Part shown: in pieces, positions 1-7,054 of the stretch
How positions within the stretch are numbered: the first letter of the stretch is position 1
How the letters are laid out: the number at the start of each line of letters is the position of its first letter
Origin: an uncultured Bacteroidales bacterium
GTDB taxonomy: Bacteria; Bacteroidota; Bacteroidia; Bacteroidales; Paludibacteraceae
Direction of reading: 5' to 3'
Assembly (NCBI GenBank): GCA_946615455.1
Contig: CAMOHN010000012.1
Coordinates: 1-13,316, forward strand
Length of the DNA stretch: 13,316 nt
Position numbers and translations under genes: made by a program
The notes under the pieces: model-generated
Seen by the model: only the letters and a program-made list of their open reading frames with translations
What the model was told of the DNA's origin: nothing
Databases searched by the model: none

Positions 1-517
1 AAGCCGCAGCGCAAGCGCCGCAACCGATACATGAAGCCGCATCCATGGCTTCATCGGCAATCGGTTTGGGAATGGGTATGGCGTTGGCATCGGGTACGCC
101 GCCGGTATTGACACTAATGAAACCACCGGCTTGCATAATCTTGTCATACGCCTGACGATCCACCATCAGGTCTTTGATAACGGGGAAGGCATGGCTACGC
201 CACGGCTCAATGGTGATGGTCTCGCCATCGTGGAACTTACGCATGTGCAACTGGCACGTGGTGATGGCGCTGTCTGGTCCGTGAGGATGACCGTTGACAT
301 ACATGGAACACATACCGCAGATACCTTCGCGACAATCGTGGTCAAAAGCAATCGGGTCTTTGTGTTCGGCAATCAGTTGCTCGTTAAGAATGTCCATCAT
401 CTCCAAGAAGGACGCTCCCTGGAAGATGTGTTTCAGCTCATAGGTCTCAAAATACCCTTTGGCCTTAGGTCCTGCCTGTCTCCAAACACGAACCTTAATG
501 TTAATGTAGCTGTCCAT
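1..517 (-). CDS. frdB: Fumarate reductase/succinate dehydrogenase iron-sulfur subunit (partial, C-terminus off the left edge)
   Basis: Electron-transfer subunit of the membrane-bound fumarate reductase/succinate dehydrogenase complex; it passes electrons between the quinone site and the FAD subunit at the inner face of the cytoplasmic membrane. The first 172 residues are present. The [2Fe-2S] ligands are visible in DCREGICGMC (Cys62, Cys67, Cys70) and Cys88, and the first [4Fe-4S] motif CIGCGAC (Cys163, 166, 169) sits right at the window edge. The sequence closely resembles the FrdB type of Bacteroides as I remember it (GPKAKG, PIADEAMDAASCIGCG). About 80 C-terminal residues with the remaining cluster ligands should lie outside. 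The ATG at 517 gives the expected N-terminus and is served by a promoter at 563-593. Upstream on the same strand is an antiporter rather than the expected frdA, so this gene is not in the usual frdCAB order; frdA could only be downstream or elsewhere. Confidence 0.95.
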   Translation of the reverse strand, partial: MDSYINIKVRVWRQAGPKAKGYFETYELKHIFQGASFLEMMDILNEQLIAEHKDPIAFDHDCREGICGMCSMYVNGHPHGPDSAITTCQLHMRKFHDGETITIEPWRSHAFPVIKDLMVDRQAYDKIMQAGGFISVNTGGVPDANAIPIPKPIADEAMDAASCIGCGACAAA

Positions 518-562
518 GAAAAGTTTTTACAGTTTCCTGAATGAATATTTCTATTGCGGCGG

Positions 563-593
563 CAAAAATAGTACCTTTTTTCAAATCAACAAA
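563..593 (-). promoter_or_regulatory. Bacteroidota-type promoter for frdB
   Basis: Read on the minus strand, TTTG (593-590), a 19-bp spacer and TATTTTTG (570-563) match the Bacteroidota primary sigma factor consensus TTG-N19-21-TAnnTTTG. The -7 element is followed by CCGCCG, as at two other promoters in this window. Transcription would start near 557, giving a leader of about 40 nt before the frdB ATG at 517. This lets frdB be expressed independently of the antiporter gene ending at 615. Confidence 0.75.
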
Positions 594-614
594 ATAAGTT
601 CTCGATTTTTTGTG

Positions 615-1598
615 TCAAGCCATGAGTCGATAGGTCAGGTAGGCGGCATAAGCCAGAAGCAGAATCACACCGCCCCAGCGTTTGATCTCGCGCTCGTGGT
701 TGGTTTTGACAAACATCCACACCAACATACTGCCCAGCACAGCCATCCATGCGTCCAAGACGATGCCGTTGTAGGCAGGTAGCGGACAGATGATGGCGGA
801 AGAAGCCAAAACGAAAAAGACATTGAAAATGTTGCTGCCGATGACATTGCCCAGCGCAATATCGCAGTTATGTCGATAGGCAGCCATGACGGATGTTGCC
901 AGTTCGGGCAAAGAGGTACCCAGTGCCACGATGGTCAGCCCGATGATGGCTTCGGATACGCCCATGTCGGTGGCAATCTGTACTGCCGACTTGACAATCA
1001 TTTCACCGCCTACAACCAGCCCGACCAGTCCCACCAAGACCAGCAGTATAGCCTTGCCTACAGACCGGGCTTTGACCTCGTCGGCTGAAGCGTCTTCGGG
1101 GTGGTCTTTGGCGTGGCGGAACGTGTTGTACAGAAAATAGCTGAACAAGAGCAGCAGCATCACTCCGCCCAACCGACCGATGCCCGGTCCTGACTCGCCG
1201 AAAGGTGACTGCACTGCCACACAAACAAAGACCAGTATGCCGGCTATCATGGACATGGGTATGTCAAAGTCGCGTGACCGTTTCTGTGACACGATGGGAT
1301 AGACCAGTGCCGTACAGCCCAAGATGACAAATGTGTTGATGATGTTCGAGCCTAATATGTTGGTTAGTGCCAAGTCGGTCACGCCATCGGCCACCGAGAC
1401 CATGTTAACCACAAATTCGGGCATCGATGTGCCGAAAGCCACTACCGTAAGTCCGATGATAAGGTCGCTGACCCCCAAGCGTTTGGAAAGTGCCGAAGCA
1501 CCATCTACCAACCAGTCGGCTCCCTTGACCAAGAGCACCAAACCGATAATCAACATCAGCACTAACGACCATGTATGTGAGAGAATATAACTGAGCAT
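615..1598 (-). CDS. Calcium/sodium antiporter (CaCA family, YrbG-like)
   Basis: Inner-membrane exchanger of the Ca2+/cation antiporter superfamily, expected to export Ca2+ in exchange for Na+ (or K+). The 327-residue protein is hydrophobic throughout, with about ten membrane segments and a short charged loop near residues 161-178. It shows the internal duplication diagnostic of the family: the first alpha repeat has GTSMPE (56-61) and NILGSN (80-85), the second GTSLPE (227-232) and NVIGSN (251-256). The acidic residues Glu61 and Glu232 are the expected cation ligands. Length is normal for the bacterial family. It starts 15 bp after the ychF stop codon, with no promoter or terminator visible between them, so it is probably the second gene of a ychF transcript. 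The ion specificity is inferred from the family; other cations are possible. Confidence 0.93.
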   Translation of the reverse strand: MLSYILSHTWSLVLMLIIGLVLLVKGADWLVDGASALSKRLGVSDLIIGLTVVAFGTSMPEFVVNMVSVADGVTDLALTNILGSNIINTFVILGCTALVYPIVSQKRSRDFDIPMSMIAGILVFVCVAVQSPFGESGPGIGRLGGVMLLLLFSYFLYNTFRHAKDHPEDASADEVKARSVGKAILLVLVGLVGLVVGGEMIVKSAVQIATDMGVSEAIIGLTIVALGTSLPELATSVMAAYRHNCDIALGNVIGSNIFNVFFVLASSAIICPLPAYNGIVLDAWMAVLGSMLVWMFVKTNHEREIKRWGGVILLLAYAAYLTYRLMA

Positions 1599-1613
1599 AA
1601 AGGATATGATTTA

Positions 1614-2714
1614 TTAGACATTAAACAAGAAGTGCATGATATCTCCGTCTTGGACCAAGTAGTCTTTGCCTTCCACGCCCAATTTTCCGGCGGCTCGGCA
1701 GGCAGCTTCGCCGCCAAGGGCGATGTAGTCTTCGTACTTAATGACCTCGGCACGGATGAATCCTTTCTCAAAGTCGGTATGGATGACACCGGCGCACTGT
1801 GGGGCTTTCCATCCTTGGCGGAACGTCCATGCGCGCACTTCGTCTGAGCCGGCTGTGAGGAACGTGCGCAAGTTGAGCAGAGCGTATGCCGTTTTAATCA
1901 GTCGGTTGCAGCCGGACTCTTGCAAACCGGCGGCTTCGAGGAACATCTGCCGCTCTTCGTAGGTCTCCAGTTCGGCTATCTCTGCCTCAGTCTTGGCTGC
2001 CAACACTAACACCTGTGCGTCTTCGTTTTTCACTGCTTCGCGCACCTGCTCCACATAGGCATTGCCACTGACAGCCGAGGCTTCGTCCACATTGCACACA
2101 TACATGACGGGTTTGTTGGTTAGCAGAAAAAGGTCGCGCGCGGCTGCCTCTTCATCTTTGTTATCCAAGGACACGGTTCGGGCGTTCTTTCCTTCGGAGA
2201 GAGCCTGACGATAGCGTTGCATGACTTCTAATGCCAACTTGGCTTGCTTGTCACCGCCGGCTTTGGCCTGTTTTTCGGTTTTTTGAATGCGTTGTTCAAT
2301 GGTCTCCAAGTCTTTGAGTTGCAGTTCGGTCTCAATCACCTCTTTGTCGCGAATAGGATCGACACTACCGTCCACATGCACCACATTGTCATCGTCAAAA
2401 CAACGCAGTACATGGATGATGGCATCGGTCTCACGAATGTTGGCAAGGAACTTGTTACCCAGTCCTTCGCCACGGCTGGCGCCTTTGACCAAACCGGCTA
2501 TATCGACAATCTCCACCGTGGTGGGAATGACTCCGCGCTCGGGTTTGCACAACTCGCCCAGACGAACCAAACGCTCGTCGGGAACGGTGATAACCCCTAC
2601 ATTGGGGTCAATGGTGCAAAACGGAAAATTAGCAGACTGCGCTTTGGCATTGCTCAAACAATTAAAAAGGGTCGATTTGCCCACATTGGGCAGCCCTACT
2701 ATTCCACATTTCAT
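1614..2714 (-). CDS. ychF: Ribosome-binding NTPase YchF (Obg/OLA1 family)
   Basis: Universally conserved P-loop NTPase that binds ribosomes and has been linked to translation and stress responses. The 366 residues match the family length. The G1 motif GLPNVGKST is at 7-15 and the G3 motif DIAGL at 71-75. The G4 position reads NVDE (208-211) rather than NKxD; this NxxE form is the YchF/OLA1 signature and explains its preference for ATP over GTP. A helical coiled-coil region (about 125-175) and a C-terminal TGS domain (about 280-364, ending DGDIMHFLFNV) follow. The start at 2714 places the P-loop at the expected distance from the N-terminus. It is the first gene of a leftward transcript with the antiporter and shares an interlocked promoter region with the rightward glycosyltransferase gene. 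Confidence 0.97.
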   Translation of the reverse strand: MKCGIVGLPNVGKSTLFNCLSNAKAQSANFPFCTIDPNVGVITVPDERLVRLGELCKPERGVIPTTVEIVDIAGLVKGASRGEGLGNKFLANIRETDAIIHVLRCFDDDNVVHVDGSVDPIRDKEVIETELQLKDLETIEQRIQKTEKQAKAGGDKQAKLALEVMQRYRQALSEGKNARTVSLDNKDEEAAARDLFLLTNKPVMYVCNVDEASAVSGNAYVEQVREAVKNEDAQVLVLAAKTEAEIAELETYEERQMFLEAAGLQESGCNRLIKTAYALLNLRTFLTAGSDEVRAWTFRQGWKAPQCAGVIHTDFEKGFIRAEVIKYEDYIALGGEAACRAAGKLGVEGKDYLVQDGDIMHFLFNV

Positions 2715-2752
2715 ATTCGTTGGTAATTCGTACTACTTTTTCATAAAGCGGG

Positions 2753-2784
2753 CAAAAGTAGGGTTTTCTTTGCAGGCAACCAAA
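2753..2784 (-). promoter_or_regulatory. Promoter for ychF-antiporter transcript
   Basis: On the minus strand, TTTG (2784-2781), a 20-bp spacer and TACTTTTG (2760-2753) match the Bacteroidota consensus. The leader to the ychF ATG at 2714 would be about 35 nt. Its spacer overlaps that of the rightward promoter at 2769-2800, so one RNA polymerase would probably exclude the other. Confidence 0.75.
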
Positions 2785-2800
2785 AAACAGCCTACTTTTG
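2769..2800 (+). promoter_or_regulatory. Promoter for glycosyltransferase-receptor-DUF4249 operon
   Basis: TTTG (2769-2772), a 20-bp spacer and TACTTTTG (2793-2800) match the Bacteroidota consensus. The next gene starts at 2811, only 10 bp after the -7 element. With a start site a few bases past that element, the mRNA would have a leader of roughly 3-8 nt or none. The 16-mer CCTACTTTTGCCGCCG (2791-2806) recurs exactly at 6957-6972. Confidence 0.75.
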
Positions 2801-2810
2801 CCGCCGTATT

Positions 2811-3776
2811 ATGAAAATTCTTATTGCACCGCTCAATTGGGGATTAGGTCACGCTACGCGTTGTATCCCGCTCGTTCAGCACTATCTTGACCAAGGAGAT
2901 GAGGTGGTGTTGGGTGGTGACGGCGACAGTCTGCTTAGGTTGAGACAGGCCTTTCCTGCACTGCGTTTCATACCTTTGGCTCCGTTGGCCATTCGTTACA
3001 GCCGTTCCGATAGTCAGGTGGGGGCCCTATTGCGCGCTTTGCCTCACGTAATTCGGGCTGCTCGCAACGACCGCCGTCTCTTGGAACAGTTCTATGCCGA
3101 CGAGGGGTTTGATATGATCGTTTCAGACAACCGCTTCGGTTTGTTCTCCCCCAAGAGCAGAGGATCCGTCCGGCAGATATATATGACCCACCAGCTTTAT
3201 GTCCGCCTGCCCCGTTTTTGGCGTTGGGCAGAGGGGATAGCCTATCGTTTACACCGCCTGGTATGGCAGCGCTTTGACGAAGTGTGGGTACCGGACTATG
3301 CTCAAGCTGAGCATAGCCTTAGCGGAGCGTTGAGCCACAGTGACCGATCTGTGTCGGAACGGATTCGATATATCGGTCCTTTGTCTCGCTTGCATCCGGT
3401 CAGTGAGCCGGACACCACCTACGACACGGTGTTATTGCTCTCCGGACCTGAGCCGCAACGCACATTGCTGGAGCAACAGCAGCTGGCAGCATTGCAGCAT
3501 CAAAAAGAGCGTGTCTTGGTCGTTCGTGGGCGAGTGGGCGAACCGATGGTCAGGTGGCAGCATGACAACATCACGCTGGTTCCCCACCTGCCGGATCACC
3601 AGTTAGCAGCCGTCCTGCAAGGGTGTCACACCATCATCTGCCGTAGCGGATACTCATCTGTCATGGACTTGGCGGCGCTGGGCGTGCTTGAAAAAGCGCA
3701 TTTCTGTCCCACTCCCGGACAAAGCGAGCAGGAATACCTTGCCGCATGGTTGCAATCATCTCGCACCGCTTTATGA
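2811..3776 (+). CDS. Predicted glycosyltransferase (GT28/MurG-like fold, Bacteroidota family)
   Basis: Probable cytoplasmic nucleotide-sugar glycosyltransferase of the two-domain GT-B type; donor and acceptor are unknown. The N-terminus KILIAPLNWGLGHATRC (2-18) has the glycine-rich loop typical of these enzymes. The C-terminal half has CRSGYSSVMDLAALG (277-291) and PTPGQSEQEYLA (300-311), which resemble the donor-binding region of MurG/GT28-like proteins. There is no signal peptide or clear membrane segment. At 321 residues it seems somewhat short: from memory, relatives run about 20-30 residues past the EYLA motif, whereas here the stop comes ten residues after it. The stop codon overlaps the start of the receptor gene (ATGA, 3773-3776), so translation is likely coupled. 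A 9-bp hairpin lies inside the gene at 3296-3316. The family assignment is fairly secure; the substrate is not. Confidence 0.8.
   Translation: MKILIAPLNWGLGHATRCIPLVQHYLDQGDEVVLGGDGDSLLRLRQAFPALRFIPLAPLAIRYSRSDSQVGALLRALPHVIRAARNDRRLLEQFYADEGFDMIVSDNRFGLFSPKSRGSVRQIYMTHQLYVRLPRFWRWAEGIAYRLHRLVWQRFDEVWVPDYAQAEHSLSGALSHSDRSVSERIRYIGPLSRLHPVSEPDTTYDTVLLLSGPEPQRTLLEQQQLAALQHQKERVLVVRGRVGEPMVRWQHDNITLVPHLPDHQLAAVLQGCHTIICRSGYSSVMDLAALGVLEKAHFCPTPGQSEQEYLAAWLQSSRTAL
3296..3316 (+). other. Intragenic 9-bp perfect stem-loop
   Basis: CTATGCTCA (3296-3304), a 3-nt loop AGC and TGAGCATAG (3308-3316) form a perfect stem within the glycosyltransferase coding sequence (about residues 162-169). No T-tract follows, so it is not a terminator. 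It may be a chance effect of the codons used. Confidence 0.5.
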
Positions 3777-5977
3777 ACCCCTGCCCAATCAGATATGCTG
3801 TCCTTTTGCTGCTCCTTCTGACCGGAGTAATCACCTTGCATGCACAAACCAACGACACCATAGTCGAGCCGCATACCGACCTAAACGAAGTGACTGTCAC
3901 GGCAACAAAAAAGCAGTTCGGTGCCGATGCTTCGCAGATGAGTGTAGTTGCCCTTCCCTTAGAGCAAATCAAATCGTTACCGGCTTTTATGGGTGAGACG
4001 GATATCATCAAAAGTTTGCAACTTATGCCCGGTGTTCAAGGCGGTACAGAAGGCTCGTCGGGCATGTATGTGCGCGGTGGCGGACCGGACGAGAACTTGT
4101 TGCTGGTGGATGGAGTGCCGGTCTATAATGTCAATCATGCTCTTGGTTTTTTCTCCATTTTTGATGCCGATGCTGTTAAGAGTGTGACGCTCTACAAGGG
4201 CAGTTTCCCTGCACGCTTTGGCGGCAGGCTCAGCTCGGTGGTCGATGTGCAACTCAAAGACGGCAATCTCTATGCCTATCACGGCAAAGCGTCCATAGGG
4301 CTTATCTCCTCCAAGTTCTATGTTGAAGGTCCGCTATGGAAAGGACATACGGCGTTCTCCTTGTCGGGCAGACGAACCTATTATGATCTGTTTATGCAAC
4401 CCGTTCTGGCAATCATCAGCGGGCAGAACGAGTCACTCAAACGCTTGACTGCCGGGTACTATTTTTGGGATGTCAATGCCAAGGTGACGCACTCTTTTTC
4501 GCAGCAAGACAAACTCTTTTCCACTTTCTATATGGGCGATGATGTGGTGTATGCCAATGTCAAGACCCGTGACTATGCCGTGGGAGCATCTACGGCAGAG
4601 GAACGGCTGAAAACACGTATGCAATGGGGAAATATTGTGGCTGCCTTGCGGTGGAATCATGTCTTCAATAGCAACTTGCTACTCAACACTGCGGTTCATT
4701 ATACCCAATATCGTTTTCATACCAAGGTGGGCATGGAAACAGCCCTCAAGGCATCAATGGACAACGAGAATGGTCAGTTTGCACTGACTTATAACTCCGG
4801 CATACATGATGTGACGGGCAAAGTCGAATTGGACTATACTCCCACGGATGATCATACACTTCGTTTTGGGGCGAACTATACCTACCATATCTATCGTCCT
4901 GCCATTCAGTCGCTGATGACGCGCATGGAGATGAGTCGGCAGGTAGAGACTATGGACACCACGTTTGGTGATGTGCCTGTGCATGCGCACGAGACGGCAC
5001 TCTATGCCGAAGACGAAATGACCTTAGGTAACTATGTCAAAATGAATCTGGGACTTCATTACAGCACCATGACTGTTGACAGCAAGTTCCATCATAGCCT
5101 GCAACCTCGTCTGTCGGCACGCTTCAAACTCTATGACGAATTGTCGCTCAAGGCGGGCTATGCCTATATGACCCAGTATGTTCATCTCTTGTCCAACAAC
5201 AATGTCTCGCTGCCGTCGGACTTGTGGGTTCCCATCACGGAGCATATTCAACCTATGAAAACACATCAGGCGTCTTTGGGCTTGTTTTATGACCTCAGGG
5301 ATTGGGTTTCGTTCTCGGTGGAAGGCTACTATAAGCACATGGACAATTTGTTAGAATATCGCGACGGAGCCAATTTTTTCAGTTCGTCATCGGCTTGGTA
5401 TGACAAAGTGTGCCAAGGCCGAGGGTGGAGCTATGGCATCGAAGTGCTGGTAGAGCGTTCGGTGGGCAATACCACCGGCTGGATAGGCTATACATGGAGT
5501 CGCACCCTGCGGCAGTTCGACCGCGAAGGGGAGACCCTTAATCAAGGGCAACCTTTCCCTGCTAAGTACGACCGCATACACGATTTAAGCATCACCCTCT
5601 CCCACCGTTTTTCCGACTTTGTGGATGTGTCCGCATCGTGGGTCTTCAGTACAGGCAATTGTGCCACACTGGCTCTGCAACAGTATAGGCAAGCCGATCT
5701 ATTCGGCTACGGAAGCCAAACGTTGGATTATATAGGGCAACGCAACAACTTCCGTTTTGAGAACTACCATCGTTTGGATTTGGCAGCTAATTTCCACTAC
5801 CACGGCAAACATGTGCCCCGCATATTGCACACATGGAGCGTGTCGGTGTATAATGTCTATAACCGGAAAAACCCCTATATGATGTATCCCGGGTATAACG
5901 ACGACGAGCACTATGTTTTGCGCAAAGTGACCCTTTTCCCCATCATGCCCACTCTGACCTATAACCTTGCTTTTTGA
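3773..5977 (+). CDS. TonB-dependent outer-membrane receptor
   Basis: Outer-membrane active transporter, powered by TonB-ExbBD, for an unknown ligand. The 734 residues start with a signal peptide (Met1 to about Ala24, core YAVLLLLLLTGVITLHA). A TonB-box-like stretch EVTVTA (39-44) and a plug domain follow (about 50-165, with MYVRGGGPDENLLLVDGVPVYN spanning 98-119). The rest is a barrel rich in aromatic residues that ends in Phe, as outer-membrane barrels usually do. I chose the ATG at 3773 because it begins the signal peptide directly and forms an ATGA overlap with the upstream stop; the in-frame ATG at 3746 would add nine residues in front. Many Bacteroidota relatives carry an N-terminal carboxypeptidase-regulatory-like domain before the plug, and this one does not. 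It is followed after 2 bp by a DUF4249 lipoprotein, a pairing common in the phylum. Confidence 0.93.
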   Translation: MNPCPIRYAVLLLLLLTGVITLHAQTNDTIVEPHTDLNEVTVTATKKQFGADASQMSVVALPLEQIKSLPAFMGETDIIKSLQLMPGVQGGTEGSSGMYVRGGGPDENLLLVDGVPVYNVNHALGFFSIFDADAVKSVTLYKGSFPARFGGRLSSVVDVQLKDGNLYAYHGKASIGLISSKFYVEGPLWKGHTAFSLSGRRTYYDLFMQPVLAIISGQNESLKRLTAGYYFWDVNAKVTHSFSQQDKLFSTFYMGDDVVYANVKTRDYAVGASTAEERLKTRMQWGNIVAALRWNHVFNSNLLLNTAVHYTQYRFHTKVGMETALKASMDNENGQFALTYNSGIHDVTGKVELDYTPTDDHTLRFGANYTYHIYRPAIQSLMTRMEMSRQVETMDTTFGDVPVHAHETALYAEDEMTLGNYVKMNLGLHYSTMTVDSKFHHSLQPRLSARFKLYDELSLKAGYAYMTQYVHLLSNNNVSLPSDLWVPITEHIQPMKTHQASLGLFYDLRDWVSFSVEGYYKHMDNLLEYRDGANFFSSSSAWYDKVCQGRGWSYGIEVLVERSVGNTTGWIGYTWSRTLRQFDREGETLNQGQPFPAKYDRIHDLSITLSHRFSDFVDVSASWVFSTGNCATLALQQYRQADLFGYGSQTLDYIGQRNNFRFENYHRLDLAANFHYHGKHVPRILHTWSVSVYNVYNRKNPYMMYPGYNDDEHYVLRKVTLFPIMPTLTYNLAF

Positions 5978-5979
5978 TC

Positions 5980-6918
5980 ATGAAACACTATCTGTCTTTT
6001 CTTGTTTGTTTATCTGTGTTTTCGTCCTGCATTACAGATGTGGAGTTTTCGTCCGAAGAATTGGAACCTCAATTGGTGGTCAATGCCGTTGGCGTAGTGG
6101 GCGAACCGTTGTCGGTGAGTGTAACCAAATCCGTTGCTGTTTTTTCAAATACAGAGGACATCACGCCTTCACCTGTCAGCGATGCAACGATCATACTGAC
6201 TACCAATGGTCATAGCGAACCACTTGAGTATGATGCCGCAGAAGGGGTATATCGCTCGGCAACCGTAGTACATTATGCCGATAGTTTAGGACTGCAGGTG
6301 GCAGTGGGCAATCAAACGGCCTCTTCGCGCATTCGTGTCATCAATTATGGGGTTGAGATTGAACAAATCCGGTTTGAACCTGTCGAACAAGACGATTATT
6401 ATCACTATGAAAAAGTTGAAGACCATGACGACTCCATCCCCGTGGCATGGTCCTTGGATGCAGAAGTGGGTATAACACTCACCGACCCGGGCTATTTTCA
6501 TAATTACTATATGGCCTCGGCGACCGTTTTTCTTTATCATGCACCTGCCAATGACACCATCTGCCGCTGGTTTCGTTGGGAAGACCGTATTCATAACGAA
6601 GCATTTCAAGACCGCTATGTCATGGAAGACGGACCATATAACGGCAAAACCATCAGCCTCAGTCAAGACTACTCTTTCTATTGCGAAACGGACGAAAAAG
6701 GACAATCACTGCATGTCGATTCAATGGCGGTTGAGTACTGCCTGTACAGTATCGATTCGCGTCTGTACCGTTATCTACAGTCTGCCTATTCCAACCGACA
6801 ACTGGCCGGTTTTATGAGCCTTTTTGCCGAACCGATACAGGTCTATACCAACATCAACGGAGGCATGGGCGTATTTGGTTCGGCGGCAAAAAATGTTGTC
6901 CGAGTACGGATTTTCTAA
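5980..6918 (+). CDS. DUF4249 family outer-membrane lipoprotein
   Basis: Partner lipoprotein of the preceding TonB-dependent receptor; function unknown. The 312-residue product begins with a lipoprotein signal, MKHYLSFLVCLSVFSSC, with Cys17 as the lipidated residue. Acidic residues just after it (ITDVEFSSEELE) would suit export to the outer membrane or cell surface. The beta-rich start (about 25-110, LVVNAVGVVGEPLSVSVTKS) and the later arrangement match my recollection of DUF4249. Three further cysteines occur in the second half (TICRW, FYCETD, VEYCLYS). The ATG at 5980 lies 2 bp after the receptor stop, so the two genes are cotranscribed; a TTG at 5974 would overlap the stop and add two residues without benefit. 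By analogy with SusD it may bind ligand for the receptor, but this is inference. Confidence 0.82.
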   Translation: MKHYLSFLVCLSVFSSCITDVEFSSEELEPQLVVNAVGVVGEPLSVSVTKSVAVFSNTEDITPSPVSDATIILTTNGHSEPLEYDAAEGVYRSATVVHYADSLGLQVAVGNQTASSRIRVINYGVEIEQIRFEPVEQDDYYHYEKVEDHDDSIPVAWSLDAEVGITLTDPGYFHNYYMASATVFLYHAPANDTICRWFRWEDRIHNEAFQDRYVMEDGPYNGKTISLSQDYSFYCETDEKGQSLHVDSMAVEYCLYSIDSRLYRYLQSAYSNRQLAGFMSLFAEPIQVYTNINGGMGVFGSAAKNVVRVRIF

Positions 6919-6935
6919 AAAAAACAATCCCTCTA

Positions 6936-6966
6936 TTGTGCATATAAGAAACTCACCCTACTTTTG
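6936..6966 (+). promoter_or_regulatory. Promoter for lipoprotein-small membrane protein-mutL transcript
   Basis: TTG (6936-6938), a 20-bp spacer and TACTTTTG (6959-6966) match the Bacteroidota consensus, and the -7 element is followed by CCGCCG. Transcription would begin near 6972, giving a leader of about 80 nt that ends in a very A-rich stretch before the ATG at 7055. In this phylum such leaders go with efficient translation without a Shine-Dalgarno sequence. Confidence 0.78.
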
Positions 6967-6980
6967 CCGCCGAAAAAATG

Positions 6981-6992
6981 TGCTTATAAGCA
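6981..6992. repeat. 12-bp perfect palindrome in the lipoprotein leader
   Basis: TGCTTATAAGCA is a perfect palindrome about 10-20 bp past the expected transcription start. A near copy of one half, GCATATAAG, lies at 6940-6948 in the promoter spacer. It could be an operator; no regulator is identifiable from the sequence. Confidence 0.45.
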
Positions 6993-7054
6993 TACTGTTA
7001 TTGGCTTATACACTCACTGCACAGACAAAGCAAAAACATAAATTAAACTAAACA

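Larger units (their letters stand above)
2751..2802. repeat. 12-bp perfect inverted repeat formed by the two divergent -7 elements
   Basis: GGCAAAAGTAGG (2751-2762) and CCTACTTTTGCC (2791-2802) are exact reverse complements separated by 28 bp. Each arm contains the TACTTTTG -7 element of one divergent promoter. The symmetry extends two bases either side of each element, so it may be just two strong promoters or also a site for a dimeric regulator. Confidence 0.8.

Noticed and set aside
27..55. ATGAAGCC/GGCTTCAT inverted repeat near the left edge
   Set aside because: It lies within the codons for the conserved DEAMDAAS segment of FrdB and has no T-tract, so it is most simply explained by coding constraint.
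131..544. Plus-strand open frame opposite frdB
   Set aside because: The minus strand encodes FrdB with all [2Fe-2S] cysteines; the plus frame has no recognisable features.
3746..3772. Earlier ATG for the TonB-dependent receptor
   Set aside because: It would put nine extra residues before a signal peptide that begins properly at 3773, where an ATGA overlap also occurs.
5974..5979. TTG start for the DUF4249 lipoprotein
   Set aside because: The ATG at 5980 gives a cleaner lipoprotein signal and avoids overlap with the receptor stop.
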